NCBI GenBank assembly: GCA_016463045.1
Contig: JAEMSB010000064.1
Location: 1-13,177, forward strand
DNA length: 13,177 bases
DNA from: Niveispirillum sp.
GTDB taxonomy: Bacteria; Pseudomonadota; Alphaproteobacteria; Azospirillales; Azospirillaceae
Reading direction: 5' to 3'
Position 1 is the stretch's first letter; each line of letters starts with the position of its first letter. Both the position numbers and the translations under genes were made by a program. Shown here piece by piece: positions 1 to 7,402 of this stretch. The notes beneath the pieces were generated by a model that was given only the letters and a program-made list of their open reading frames with translations, did not search any database and was not told the DNA's origin.

Positions 1-403
1 GCATATCCGCCGCGAGAAGGCGACGTCGAATATCTGCACGAACTCCGGCCTGTGTGCGCTGGCCTTCACCATCCACCTGTCGCTGCTGGGCGAACAGGGG
101 CTGGTGCAGCTGGCCCGCATCAACCACGCCAATGCCGTGACGCTGGCTGACAAGCTGTCCGCCGTGAAGGGCGTGAGTGTCGTCAATGACGGGTTCTTCA
201 ACGAATTTACGGTGAAGCTGCCCAAGAAGGCGGCGAAGGTTGTGTCCAAGCTGGCGGCCAAGGACATCCTGGCCGGCGTGCCGGTCAGCCGACTGTACCC
301 GGATGTGGAAGGGCTGGACGATCTGCTGCTGATCGCCGCGACGGAGATCAACAGCGTGGAAGATATGGACGCGCTGGTGCGCGGCCTGGAGGAGGTTCTC
401 TGA
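1..403 (+). CDS. gcvPA: Glycine dehydrogenase (decarboxylating) subunit 1, C-terminal part
   Basis: This is the 3' end of a gene that starts before the window; the frame is open from base 2 and ends at TGA 401-403. The first readable residues, HIRREKATSNICTNSGL, match the late conserved block of the P-protein alpha subunit, followed by a small C-terminal domain of about 100 residues. In bacteria with a split P-protein, GcvPA and GcvPB form the PLP-dependent glycine decarboxylase. It takes CO2 from glycine and passes the aminomethyl group to lipoyl-GcvH in the cytosol. The stop overlaps the start of gcvPB by one base (TGATG), so the two are very likely translationally coupled. An internal ATG at 104 is not the true start, because conserved sequence continues upstream of it. 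The rest of the operon (usually gcvT and gcvH) would lie to the left of the window. Confidence 0.95.
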   Translation, partial: HIRREKATSNICTNSGLCALAFTIHLSLLGEQGLVQLARINHANAVTLADKLSAVKGVSVVNDGFFNEFTVKLPKKAAKVVSKLAAKDILAGVPVSRLYPDVEGLDDLLLIAATEINSVEDMDALVRGLEEVL

Positions 404-1983
404 TGGCCATGAACAGCCAGGGTCGCGACAGCACCCCCCATTCCATGTCCGTCACGGGTGACGTTGTCACCTTCACCGGTAACAAGGCGCTGCAGCAGGA
501 AGAAGCGCTGATCTTCGAACTGGATAATCCGGGTGCCGTGGGTGTTGACCTGCCGGAGCCGGTGACCACCAAGACCCGCCTGGGTGGCCTTTCCCCCCGC
601 GCCGGTGTCGGCCTGCCGCAGCTGGCGGAACCCGACGTGGTCCGCCACTACACGCGCCTGTCACAGAAGAACTTTGCCATCGACACGACCATGTACCCGC
701 TGGGGTCGTGCACGATGAAGCATAACCCGCGCCTGAACGAGAAGATGGCCCGTCTGCCGGGCTTCGGCGATATCCACCCGATGCAGCCGGTTGAAACGGT
801 TCAAGGTGCGCTGGAACTGATCGATCAGCTGGCCTATTGGCTGAAGACGCTGACCGGCATGCCCGCCGTCGCCATGTCGCCGGGGGCCGGTGCCCATGGC
901 GAATTGTGCGGCCTGATGGCCATCCATGCCGCGTTGGATGCGCGGGGCGAAAGCAACCGCCGGCGTGTGCTGGTGCCCGAGTCTGCCCATGGCACGAACC
1001 CGGCCACCGCCGCCTTCTGCGGCTTCACCGTGGACACCATCCCGGCGGAAGAAAATGGCCGCGTCAGCGTGGAGGCGGTGAAGGCCAAGCTGGGCGATGA
1101 TGTCGCCTGCATCATGCTGACCAACCCCAATACCTGCGGCCTGTTCGAACCGCAGATCCGGGAAATCGCCGATGCGGTGCATGCGGCGGGCGGCTATTTC
1201 TACTGCGACGGGGCGAATTACAACGCCATCGTCGGTCGCGTGCGCCCCGCCGACCTGGGCGTTGATGCCATGCATATCAACCTGCACAAGACCTTCTCCA
1301 CGCCCCATGGCGGCGGCGGTCCGGGTTCCGGCCCGGTGGTCCTGTCCGACGCGCTGGCCCCCTTCGCCCCCCTGCCCTTCGTGGTGCATGGCAAGGATGG
1401 GTTCACCCTGGTCGAACATGCCCAGGATGCCGGCGCGGCCAAGCCGTTTGGCCGCCTGAAGGGCTTCCATGGCCAGATGGGCATGTTCGTGCGCGCGCTG
1501 TCTTACATGCTGTCGCACGGGGCCGACGGGTTGCGTCAGGTGGCGTCGGACGCCGTCCTGAACGCCAATTATGTGCTGGCCAGCCTCAAGGATGTCATGT
1601 CCGCCTCGTTCGAGGGTCCGTGCATGCATGAGGCGCTGTTCGATGATCGTTTCCTGAAGGGCACGGGCGTCACCCCGCTGGACTTTGCCAAGGCGATGAT
1701 CGACGAGGGCTACCACCCGATGACCATGTATTTCCCTCTGGTCGTCCATGGTGCCCTGCTGATCGAGCCGACAGAGACGGAAAGCAAGCGGACCCTGGAT
1801 CAGTTCATCGGCACCATGCGGCATCTGGCGGAAAAGGCCAAGGCCGGCGATCTGGCCCATTTCCAGGCCGCCCCCCGCCTGACCCCGCGCAAGCGCCTGG
1901 ACGAAACCCAGGCCGCCCGCAAGCCGGTGCTGCGCTGGGTGAAGCCGGCGCCGCAGGCTGTGGTGGCGCAGGCGGCAGAGTAA
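403..1983 (+). CDS. gcvPB: Glycine dehydrogenase (decarboxylating) subunit 2
   Basis: The product is 526 residues, slightly long for GcvPB because of a charged, Ala/Pro-rich tail after about residue 490. It is the PLP-binding beta half of the glycine cleavage P-protein, working with GcvPA just upstream. Recognisable blocks are the early GGLSPRAGVGLPQL and the stretch around TMYPLGSCTMKHNPR. The PLP-lysine motif is HINLHKTFSTPHGGGGPGSG, with the Schiff-base lysine at about K296. ESAHGTNPATA and LTNPNTCGLFE are also typical. The ATG at 403 overlaps the gcvPA stop, so translation is coupled rather than driven by a separate strong ribosome binding site. A strong terminator follows 13 bases after the stop, so gcvPB is the last gene of its operon. 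High-GC codon use produces long antisense frames here that are not genes. Confidence 0.97.
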   Translation: MAMNSQGRDSTPHSMSVTGDVVTFTGNKALQQEEALIFELDNPGAVGVDLPEPVTTKTRLGGLSPRAGVGLPQLAEPDVVRHYTRLSQKNFAIDTTMYPLGSCTMKHNPRLNEKMARLPGFGDIHPMQPVETVQGALELIDQLAYWLKTLTGMPAVAMSPGAGAHGELCGLMAIHAALDARGESNRRRVLVPESAHGTNPATAAFCGFTVDTIPAEENGRVSVEAVKAKLGDDVACIMLTNPNTCGLFEPQIREIADAVHAAGGYFYCDGANYNAIVGRVRPADLGVDAMHINLHKTFSTPHGGGGPGSGPVVLSDALAPFAPLPFVVHGKDGFTLVEHAQDAGAAKPFGRLKGFHGQMGMFVRALSYMLSHGADGLRQVASDAVLNANYVLASLKDVMSASFEGPCMHEALFDDRFLKGTGVTPLDFAKAMIDEGYHPMTMYFPLVVHGALLIEPTETESKRTLDQFIGTMRHLAEKAKAGDLAHFQAAPRLTPRKRLDETQAARKPVLRWVKPAPQAVVAQAAE

Positions 1984-1995
1984 TCCTGTTGCGCG

Positions 1996-2039
1996 AAACG
2001 GCCGCTGGTCCCCTTAAAAGGAATCCAGCGGCCGTTTTT
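1996..2039 (+). terminator. Intrinsic terminator of the gcv operon
   Basis: A perfect 13-bp stem pairs 1996-2008 (AAACGGCCGCTGG) with 2025-2037 (CCAGCGGCCGTTT). The right arm ends in a run of five T (2035-2039). The 16-base loop can itself pair through CCTT/AAGG. This is a textbook rho-independent terminator placed directly after the gcvPB stop. Confidence 0.92.
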
Positions 2040-2111
2040 GCGTCACCTTTATTTCATACCCATGAAGTCATCGCGTGATTTAGGGCACGGAGCAGCGTAT
2101 ATTCTGCCTCC

Positions 2112-2954
2112 ATGCGCTTTCCCTTTAAGCACCTTGTGCACCCCTTGCCGGTCCTTGCCGCGCTTCTGGCCCTTGTGGCCGGGACGTTTGACGCGCGTGC
2201 CCGCGACCTGACGCCGGCGGAACGGGAACGCCCCATCATCATCGCATCCGACCCCTGGTGCCCCTATGCCTGCGATCCCGATGCGGATGGGCGGGAGGGC
2301 TATATGGTCGACTTGACTCGTGAGATATTTGAAGGGCTTGGCTTCAAGGTCGAGTATCGCGTCGTCAATTTCGCGATGATGAAGCGTATGGCCAAGGATG
2401 GCACGGCCACCGCCCTTCCCGGCATGGCATCGGACATGGATGGCGCCGTGCGGCTGCCGGCACTGGCGCAGGGCAATTCCGCCAACGCCGTCGTTATGGC
2501 CCGCACGCAGAGCTTCTCCTTCACCAAGCCGGACGATTTTGAGCGGTTCCGCCTGGGCGTGATCAAGGATTACGATTATGGCGGCACCTTACAGGAGTAT
2601 GTTGATAAGAATATCCAGAACCCGGACCGAATTGTCGTTCTGAGCGGGTTTGGCTATTCGCATCTGGTGCAGGGGCTGCGCATGCTGACGGCCGGGCGCA
2701 TCGATATGCTGCTGGATGATCACAACGTCCTGCGCTGGCAGGTGCGGCGTATGGGGATACAGCAGCAGGTCCTGACCCAATCGCTGAAGGATGATGCCGA
2801 CCTGTTTGTCGGCTTCTCGCTGAGTGACCCGCGTTCCGCCGAACTGGCCCGCATCATGGCGGAGGGGACGCGCCGCCTGCGGGAGAATGGCCGGCTGTCG
2901 GCCATCATGCGCAATTACGGGCTGGAGGAGCAGGCGGCCCTGCTCAACAACTGA
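2112..2954 (+). CDS. Periplasmic solute-binding protein, family 3 (amino-acid type), orphan
   Basis: The product is 280 residues. It starts with a signal peptide: basic RFPFKH, a hydrophobic stretch at about residues 13-24 (PVLAALLALVAG), and a likely signal peptidase I site after FDARA. The mature part has the SBP_bac_3 pattern: ASDPWCPYACD near the start, GYMVDLTREIFEGLGFKVEY in lobe one, and a late LRENGRLSAIMRNYGLEE helix typical of these proteins' C termini. The family binds amino acids or related small solutes in the periplasm and either feeds an ABC transporter or acts as a sensor. No permease or ATPase gene lies nearby, so the partner and ligand cannot be named. The two cysteines in WCPYAC could form a disulfide. 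There is no Shine-Dalgarno sequence before the ATG; a TATATT box at 2098-2103 would place transcription start almost at the ATG, so a leaderless message is possible. Confidence 0.88.
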   Translation: MRFPFKHLVHPLPVLAALLALVAGTFDARARDLTPAERERPIIIASDPWCPYACDPDADGREGYMVDLTREIFEGLGFKVEYRVVNFAMMKRMAKDGTATALPGMASDMDGAVRLPALAQGNSANAVVMARTQSFSFTKPDDFERFRLGVIKDYDYGGTLQEYVDKNIQNPDRIVVLSGFGYSHLVQGLRMLTAGRIDMLLDDHNVLRWQVRRMGIQQQVLTQSLKDDADLFVGFSLSDPRSAELARIMAEGTRRLRENGRLSAIMRNYGLEEQAALLNN

Positions 2955-3044
2955 CCGGCACCGATTTTCATCGCCAAAAGCCCCTGTCATTCTCTACCTT
3001 TGCCGCATCCGGATGGGCGGATGGGTGGAAAGGGTGCAGTGGCG

Positions 3045-3611
3045 ATGACCGATGAATTGCCTGTGGTGCTGCATGTCGGATGCGGTGTCGCCGACCCCGC
3101 CAAACTGCCGGAGCAGTTCTTTGCGCCGGGAGCATGGCGTGAGTTGCGGTACGATATCGACCCCAATGTGGCACCCGATATTGTCGGCAGTATCACCGAT
3201 ATGAACGGCATCGCGTCAGCATCGGTGGATGCTGTCTGGTCCTCCCACAATGTTGAGCATCTTTATCCCCATGAAGTGCCGGTGGCGCTGTCGGAGTTCC
3301 GGCGGGTGCTGAAGCCCGGCGCCTTCGCCCTGATCACCCTGCCCGACCTGCAGCAGGTGGCCGAACTGGTGGCCCAAGGCAAGATGGAGGAACCGGCCTA
3401 TCTGTCGCCTGCCGGTCCCATCGCCCCCATCGATATGATCTTTGGCTGGCGCCTGCCCATGGCACACGGGAACCTGTATATGGCGCACCGTACCGGCTTT
3501 GTGCAGAACAGCCTCAAAAAGGCGATGGATGAGGCCGGTTTTGTCGGCACCCAAGTGATCCGCGACGGGCAGTTCGCGCTGTGGGCCAAGGGCTATGCCC
3601 CCATCCCCTGA
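3045..3611 (+). CDS. Class I SAM-dependent methyltransferase (Methyltransf_11-like)
   Basis: The chosen start is ATG 3045 (188 residues, beginning MTDELPVVLHVGCG). The frame is open back to TTG 3000, and GTG 3039 with GGAAAGGG in front is an equally plausible start that adds two residues. The SAM-binding glycine loop is VVLHVGCG at residues 7-14. It is followed by an acidic DIDPN strand end, VDAVWSSHNVEHLYPHE (motif II/post-II region), and the typical EFRRVLKPGAFALITLPD. These are the marks of a small Rossmann-fold methyltransferase of the type that often modifies small molecules, cell-surface sugars or cofactors; the substrate cannot be told. It ends 13 bases before the aminotransferase start on the same strand and is probably co-transcribed with it. 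The protein is cytosolic, with no signal peptide or membrane segment. Confidence 0.85.
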   Translation: MTDELPVVLHVGCGVADPAKLPEQFFAPGAWRELRYDIDPNVAPDIVGSITDMNGIASASVDAVWSSHNVEHLYPHEVPVALSEFRRVLKPGAFALITLPDLQQVAELVAQGKMEEPAYLSPAGPIAPIDMIFGWRLPMAHGNLYMAHRTGFVQNSLKKAMDEAGFVGTQVIRDGQFALWAKGYAPIP

Positions 3612-3624
3612 TAGGGACAATCTG

Positions 3625-4809
3625 ATGAAGCCCGGCAACAGCACCTTTTCCGCGCTTGGCACCACCATATTCGAGGTGATGTCGCGGCTGGCCGATCAGC
3701 ACAAGGCCATCAATCTGGGCCAGGGCTTTCCCGATGGCAACGGCCCTCCCGATATTGTGGAGGCCGCCGCCAGCTACCTGACCGGCGGCTGGAACCAGTA
3801 TCCGCCCATGCCTGGCCTGCCGGCCCTGCGCCAAGCACTGGCCGCCCATAATGCCCGTTTCTATGGTCTGACTGTCGATTGGGCGACCGAGACGCTGGTG
3901 ACCAGCGGTGCGACGGAGGCGCTGGCCGCCTGTCTGTTCGGCCTGCTGGAGCCGGGCGACGAGGTGGTTCTGTTCCAGCCGCTTTATGACAGTTACGCCC
4001 CCATCATCCGCCGCGCCGGGGCTATTCCACGATTCGTCAGCCTGAAGGCCCCGGACTGGACCTTTACAGAGGCCGATCTGGAGGCGGTGTTCAGCGAGAA
4101 GACCAAGCTGGTCCTGATCAACAATCCGCAGAACCCCGCGGGCAAGGTCTGGACCCTGGACGAGCTGGCACTGCTGTCCCACTTTGTCATACGCCACGAC
4201 GCCATGGCCCTGTGTGACGAGGTGTATGAACATCTGGTGTTTGACGGGCGGCGACATATCCCGCTGATGACCCTGCCCGGCATGCGTGACCACACGCTCC
4301 GCATCGGGTCGGCGGGCAAGACCTTTTCCCTGACCGGGTGGAAGGTCGGCTATGTCACGGGTCCCGCACCCTTGCTGGCGCCTGTCATCAAGGCACACCA
4401 GTTCCTGACCTTCACCACCCCGCCAAACCTTCAGCATGCGGTGGCCTTAGGCTTAGCCAAGGATGATGCCTATTTCACCGGCCTTGCTGACGACATGGCG
4501 CGGCGCCGCGACCTTCTGTCGGCGGGGTTGCGGGCGGCAGGTCTGGTCGTGCTGCCGTGCGCCGGCACCTATTTCCTGACCGTCGATCTGGCGGCCAGCG
4601 GCATTGCCATGAATGACCGGGCGTTTTGTCAGCATCTGACGGAAAAGGTTGGTGTGGCCGCCATCCCGATCAGCGCCTTCTTCGAGGTGGATGCCCCCAC
4701 CCACCTTGTCCGCTTCTGCTTCTGCAAGCGGGATGAGGTACTGGAAGAGGCGATCCGGCGTTTGGGGGCATACGATTTCAAGAGGATGGGCTTTCGTAGC
4801 GCGGATTAG
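3625..4809 (+). CDS. PLP-dependent aminotransferase, class I/II (methionine/kynurenine aminotransferase-like)
   Basis: The start is ATG 3625, preceded by AGGGA about 7 bases upstream, giving 394 residues, normal for fold-type I aminotransferases. Conserved elements are INLGQGFPDGNGP near the N terminus, WNQYPPMPGLPALR, NNPQNPAGKVW (N170), the D198/Y201 pair in CDEVYEHLVFDG, SAGKTFSLTGWKVGY with PLP-lysine K232, and a substrate-carboxylate arginine at about R363 (HLVRFCF). The pattern, especially GQGFPD plus NNPQNP plus SAGKTFS, is that of the YbdL/kynurenine aminotransferase branch, which acts on methionine, glutamine or aromatic amino acids. The exact substrate is uncertain. The stop codon and last four residues (RSAD) are encoded by the left arm of a 14-bp palindrome, so the original C terminus may have been replaced by an inserted repeat. 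Confidence 0.9.
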   Translation: MKPGNSTFSALGTTIFEVMSRLADQHKAINLGQGFPDGNGPPDIVEAAASYLTGGWNQYPPMPGLPALRQALAAHNARFYGLTVDWATETLVTSGATEALAACLFGLLEPGDEVVLFQPLYDSYAPIIRRAGAIPRFVSLKAPDWTFTEADLEAVFSEKTKLVLINNPQNPAGKVWTLDELALLSHFVIRHDAMALCDEVYEHLVFDGRRHIPLMTLPGMRDHTLRIGSAGKTFSLTGWKVGYVTGPAPLLAPVIKAHQFLTFTTPPNLQHAVALGLAKDDAYFTGLADDMARRRDLLSAGLRAAGLVVLPCAGTYFLTVDLAASGIAMNDRAFCQHLTEKVGVAAIPISAFFEVDAPTHLVRFCFCKRDEVLEEAIRRLGAYDFKRMGFRSAD

Positions 4810-4833
4810 GCGCACGCCGTAATCCGCGCTACG
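4795..4833. repeat. Long palindrome between convergent genes; dispersed-repeat-like
   Basis: A perfect 14-bp inverted repeat pairs 4795-4808 (CGTAGCGCGGATTA) with 4820-4833 (TAATCCGCGCTACG). The 11-base loop, GGCGCACGCCG, can add a short inner stem. It overlaps the aminotransferase stop codon and lies 18 bases from the end of the convergent phosphatase gene. It could act as a bidirectional terminator, but neither side has a T-run. Its pattern (GGATTA-G-CG...CG-TAATCC) resembles, from memory, palindromic repeats scattered through many proteobacterial genomes. Confidence 0.75.
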
Positions 4834-4850
4834 CAATGGGCCGTGGCCCC

Positions 4851-5465
4851 CTACGCCAACTCCTCCACCCCGTCACGCGACAGGCGGAAAACGCGGTCCT
4901 GGGGGACGGGCAGGCGGCTGGCGGCGTCCTGATCCAGACCCGCATAATGGGCGCGCAGGATACGGCCGCTCATCCCGTGGGAAATGGCGATGGTGGGCCG
5001 GTCAACCTCGGTGACAAAGCCCAGCAGACGTTCGCGCACACCCTGATACCGCTCCCCATTGGGGGCGTGGAACTGCCAGCCATGGGGGCCATGGTCGGCC
5101 AGCCAGGGGTTGGCCGCCTCGATCTCCGCCCGCGTCATGCCTTCCCAATCGCCGAACGACACCTCGGCCAGCCTCGCATCCAGCGTGACGGGCAGGTCCA
5201 GATGGCGGTTGATGATGCGCGTTGTCTCCTGCGTGCGGCCCAGCGGGCTGGACACCAGCCGTACGACATCGCGCCAGTCGGGGATATCCGCCATCAACCG
5301 CTTCAGGATGGCGCCCACCTGATCGGCCTGGGCACGGCCCCGTTCCGTCAGGTCACTATCCATTTGCCCCTGACAGCGGGCGGCGACATTCCAATGGGTC
5401 TGCCCATGTCTGACAAGGAAGATCGGATGACCCGCAATCAGGCGGGCTTCAGCGTGAATATCCAT
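4851..5465 (-). CDS. Histidine phosphatase family protein (phosphoglycerate mutase-like)
   Basis: The product is 204 residues. It has the phosphohistidine signature LVRHGQTHWN with nucleophile H20, followed by SDLTERGRAQAD, SSPLGRTQET (R77 of the phosphate pocket), EVSFGDWEGM (E101) and the second histidine in ISHGMSGRIL (H163). All four core catalytic elements are present, so it should be active as a phosphatase or phosphomutase. The substrate is open: this branch includes cobalamin/alpha-ribazole phosphatases, sugar-phosphate phosphatases and broad-specificity GpmB-like enzymes. The ATG is only 5 bases after the hemF stop, so it is the last gene of the same minus-strand unit. No clear ribosome binding site is seen, consistent with coupling to hemF. 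Confidence 0.9.
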   Translation of the reverse strand: MDIHAEARLIAGHPIFLVRHGQTHWNVAARCQGQMDSDLTERGRAQADQVGAILKRLMADIPDWRDVVRLVSSPLGRTQETTRIINRHLDLPVTLDARLAEVSFGDWEGMTRAEIEAANPWLADHGPHGWQFHAPNGERYQGVRERLLGFVTEVDRPTIAISHGMSGRILRAHYAGLDQDAASRLPVPQDRVFRLSRDGVEELA

Positions 5466-5470
5466 TTAGA

Positions 5471-6370
5471 TCACGGCCACTTCACTTCCGGTGGCATGGA
5501 CATCAGGATCGCCTCGATATTGCCGCCGGTTTTCAGCCCGAACAGGGTGCCCCGGTCATGCAGCAGGTTGAACTCCACATAGCGGCCCCGACGGATCAGT
5601 TGATGATCACGCTGTGCCGCGTTCCATTCCTGGTGCATGCGCCGGGCCACGATGCGCGGATAGACATCCAGAAAGGCCTGGCCCACAGCGCGGGTAAAGG
5701 CAAAGTCATCGGCCCAGTCGCCGGTATCCAGCTGATCATAGAAGATGCCGCCCACGCCCCGCGGCTCGTTCCGGTGCGGCAGGAAGAAGTAGCGGTCGCA
5801 CCATTCCTTGTACTTGGCATAGTAATCATCGCCATGCGCATCGCATGCGCTCTTCAGGGCGGCATGGAAATCGGCCTTGTCCTCTTCGGTCTGAACACCC
5901 TCCATGAACATGGGCGTCAGGTCGGCACCGCCGCCGAACCAATTCTGGCTGGTCACCAGCATGCGGGTATTCATATGCACCGCCGGCACAAGCGGGCTTT
6001 GCATATGAGCCACCAGAGAGATGCCGCTGGCCCAGAATCGCCCGTCGCCGCCAGCACCGGGGATGGAGGCGCGAAACTCAGGTGAGAAGGTGCCGTGGAC
6101 GGTGGAGACATTCACCCCCACCTTCTCAAACACGCGGCCCTTCATCACGCTCATCACGCCGCCGCCGCCTTCACCGCCATCATGGTTGGGGCGGTCCCAT
6201 TCCTTGCGCTCGAATCGCCCGGCGGGCAGGCCGGCATGCGGGCCGCTGGCCAATTCATCCTCCAGCCGTTCGAACGCGGCACAGATCTGGTCACGCAGGC
6301 TTTCGAACCAGGCTTTCGCCTGGGCTTGACGGTCGGCCAGGATGTCGGGCGGCGGCAGGGGTGTCGGCAT
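5471..6370 (-). CDS. hemF: Oxygen-dependent coproporphyrinogen III oxidase
   Basis: The product is 299 residues, the usual length for HemF. The enzyme converts coproporphyrinogen III to protoporphyrinogen IX by two O2-dependent oxidative decarboxylations in haem synthesis, as a cytosolic homodimer needing no metal cluster. Diagnostic stretches in order are GGGVMSVMKGRVFEKVGVN, STVHGTFSPEF, HMNTRMLVTSQNWFGGGADL, RGVGGIFYDQL, and the C-terminal RGRYVEFNLLHDRGTLFGLK followed by TGGNIEAILMSMPP. It lies 38 bases downstream of trmL and 5 bases upstream of the phosphatase gene, all on the minus strand. Initiation at ATG 6370 has only a weak upstream GGA. An O2-dependent enzyme implies an organism that lives at least partly aerobically. 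Confidence 0.97.
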   Translation of the reverse strand: MPTPLPPPDILADRQAQAKAWFESLRDQICAAFERLEDELASGPHAGLPAGRFERKEWDRPNHDGGEGGGGVMSVMKGRVFEKVGVNVSTVHGTFSPEFRASIPGAGGDGRFWASGISLVAHMQSPLVPAVHMNTRMLVTSQNWFGGGADLTPMFMEGVQTEEDKADFHAALKSACDAHGDDYYAKYKEWCDRYFFLPHRNEPRGVGGIFYDQLDTGDWADDFAFTRAVGQAFLDVYPRIVARRMHQEWNAAQRDHQLIRRGRYVEFNLLHDRGTLFGLKTGGNIEAILMSMPPEVKWP

Positions 6371-6402
6371 GGGCGGATCCGGGGGACAGAGGCTCGGGTC
6401 TT

Positions 6403-6417
6403 AACGGTTTAACCGTT
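6403..6417. other. 15-base palindrome at the trmL stop
   Basis: AACGGTT-T-AACCGTT is a perfect palindrome around one central base and contains the trmL stop codon (6409-6411, minus strand). It is too short and lacks a T-run, so it is not a convincing terminator. It could be a small processing hairpin or a binding site between trmL and hemF. Confidence 0.3.
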
Positions 6418-6894
6418 CCCGCCCCCGCTGGAAATGATTGTTTGACGGTCAGAAGTGTCAACCTGCCTTAACACTTCGCCCAACACCATGGAAGCCGCGA
6501 TGGCGACGTTCAACGACCGCGTACCCGGCCTCATCGGGATCAGCACGCGCAGGTCGGCGGCATCATGCACATCATCGGGCACGCCCGCACTTTCCCGGCC
6601 CAGCAGCAGGATATCGTCGGGCTGATAGGCGACCTGCGTATAGGGCACGGCGGCGCGCGTGGTCAGCAGCACCAACCGCCCGCGCCGCTGTGCCTGAAAC
6701 GCGGCCCAGCTGACATGGCGGGTGACATCGGCATGGTCGGCATAATCCATGACAGAGCGCTTCATGCGCTTGTCATCCAGGATGAATCCGCAGGGTTCGA
6801 TGATGTCCAGCCCGACGCCGGTACAGGCGCCCAGACGCATCAGGGTGCCGGCATTCTGGGGAATGTCGGGCTGGTAAAGGGCAAGGCGGGGCAA
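6409..6894 (-). CDS. trmL: tRNA (cytidine(34)-2'-O)-methyltransferase
   Basis: The product is 161 residues of the SPOUT (SpoU/TrmH) superfamily with its trefoil-knot SAM site. It starts LPRLALYQPDIPQNAGTL and carries the three SPOUT motifs: NAGTLMRLG (motif 1), LLGRESAGVP (motif 2) and IPMRPGTRSLNVAIAASM (motif 3). In characterised bacteria TrmL 2'-O-methylates the wobble base of leucine tRNAs (anticodons CAA and UAA). The only sensible start is TTG 6894: the frame upstream is closed by TGA at 6912-6910 with no ATG or GTG between, and the family normally starts exactly at this residue. It begins 10 bases after the stop of a small upstream ORF, which may supply coupling. No strong Shine-Dalgarno sequence is visible. 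hemF follows after 38 bases. Confidence 0.95.
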   Translation of the reverse strand: MPRLALYQPDIPQNAGTLMRLGACTGVGLDIIEPCGFILDDKRMKRSVMDYADHADVTRHVSWAAFQAQRRGRLVLLTTRAAVPYTQVAYQPDDILLLGRESAGVPDDVHDAADLRVLIPMRPGTRSLNVAIAASMVLGEVLRQVDTSDRQTIISSGGGNG

Positions 6895-6904
6895 GATGTT
6901 AACT

Positions 6905-7147
6905 TTAAGTCAGCACATCCAGATACATGCCCCGGCGGTACCGGGCCGGCAGGCGCAGCATGCCATCCACGATCAGCGCCGCTAGTTCCTTGGCATTGGG
7001 CCAGCGGTTGCCGGGCCGGCCCATGGGGATGGGCCGCCCACCAGGACCGGAGATGGGCAGGACGCCGCGCCGTCCACCACCCTCAATAACGCTGCCGCCC
7101 AGGCCCGTGGGGCCGGCCGAAGCGGGGTTCATGCGTGTATCGACCAT
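6905..7147 (-). CDS. Small hypothetical protein upstream of trmL
   Basis: This is an 80-residue reading frame that I do not recognise. The N-terminal half is rich in Gly, Pro and Arg and looks disordered. The C-terminal half (NRWPNAKELAALIVDGMLR then LPARYRRGMYLDVLT) reads like a real amphipathic helical segment. Third codon positions are mostly G or C, as expected for a gene of this genome, and the stop is 10 bases before trmL on the same strand, which favours a real co-transcribed gene. Against it, there is no Shine-Dalgarno sequence before ATG 7147 or before the second Met. The opposite strand also carries an open frame, whose Arg/Pro-rich translation looks like a shadow. Confidence 0.45.
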   Translation of the reverse strand: MVDTRMNPASAGPTGLGGSVIEGGGRRGVLPISGPGGRPIPMGRPGNRWPNAKELAALIVDGMLRLPARYRRGMYLDVLT

Positions 7148-7266
7148 AAGATGGCGTCCAGGCTGGAAAAGACCATTGCCATCCTACAAGGAAAGGTCGC
7201 GGTGCGAAAGGGGGCACCGCCGCTGCCGCATGGCGGAAATGCTGATCTCTGCCCCTGCCCTTGGGC

Positions 7267-7295
7267 TTGACTCTGTGCCACCCCTCGTTTATCAA
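7267..7295 (+). promoter_or_regulatory. Sigma70-type promoter of rpmB
   Basis: TTGACT (7267-7272) is separated by 17 bases from TATCAA (7290-7295). The -35 matches consensus at five of six positions, the -10 at four of six, and the spacing is optimal. Transcription would start near 7302, giving a leader of about 100 bases before rpmB. The 150 bases upstream (back to the divergent small ORF) show nothing else convincing. Confidence 0.7.
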
Positions 7296-7402
7296 CGCGG
7301 CTTCGTTGGTTGGGGGAAACCCTGACCGGCAAGGTCTTTTTCGTCTTAGGTGCGCCCCGGTTCTGGTTCCGTGGCCGCCAGCAGCAAGAGAATAGGTGTT
7401 CC

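Noticed and set aside
661..1860. Long open frame (399 codons) on the minus strand
   Set aside because: It is antisense to gcvPB, whose conserved motifs and PLP lysine are clear. The translation is rich in His, Gln and Arg with no recognisable domain, a typical GC-rich shadow.
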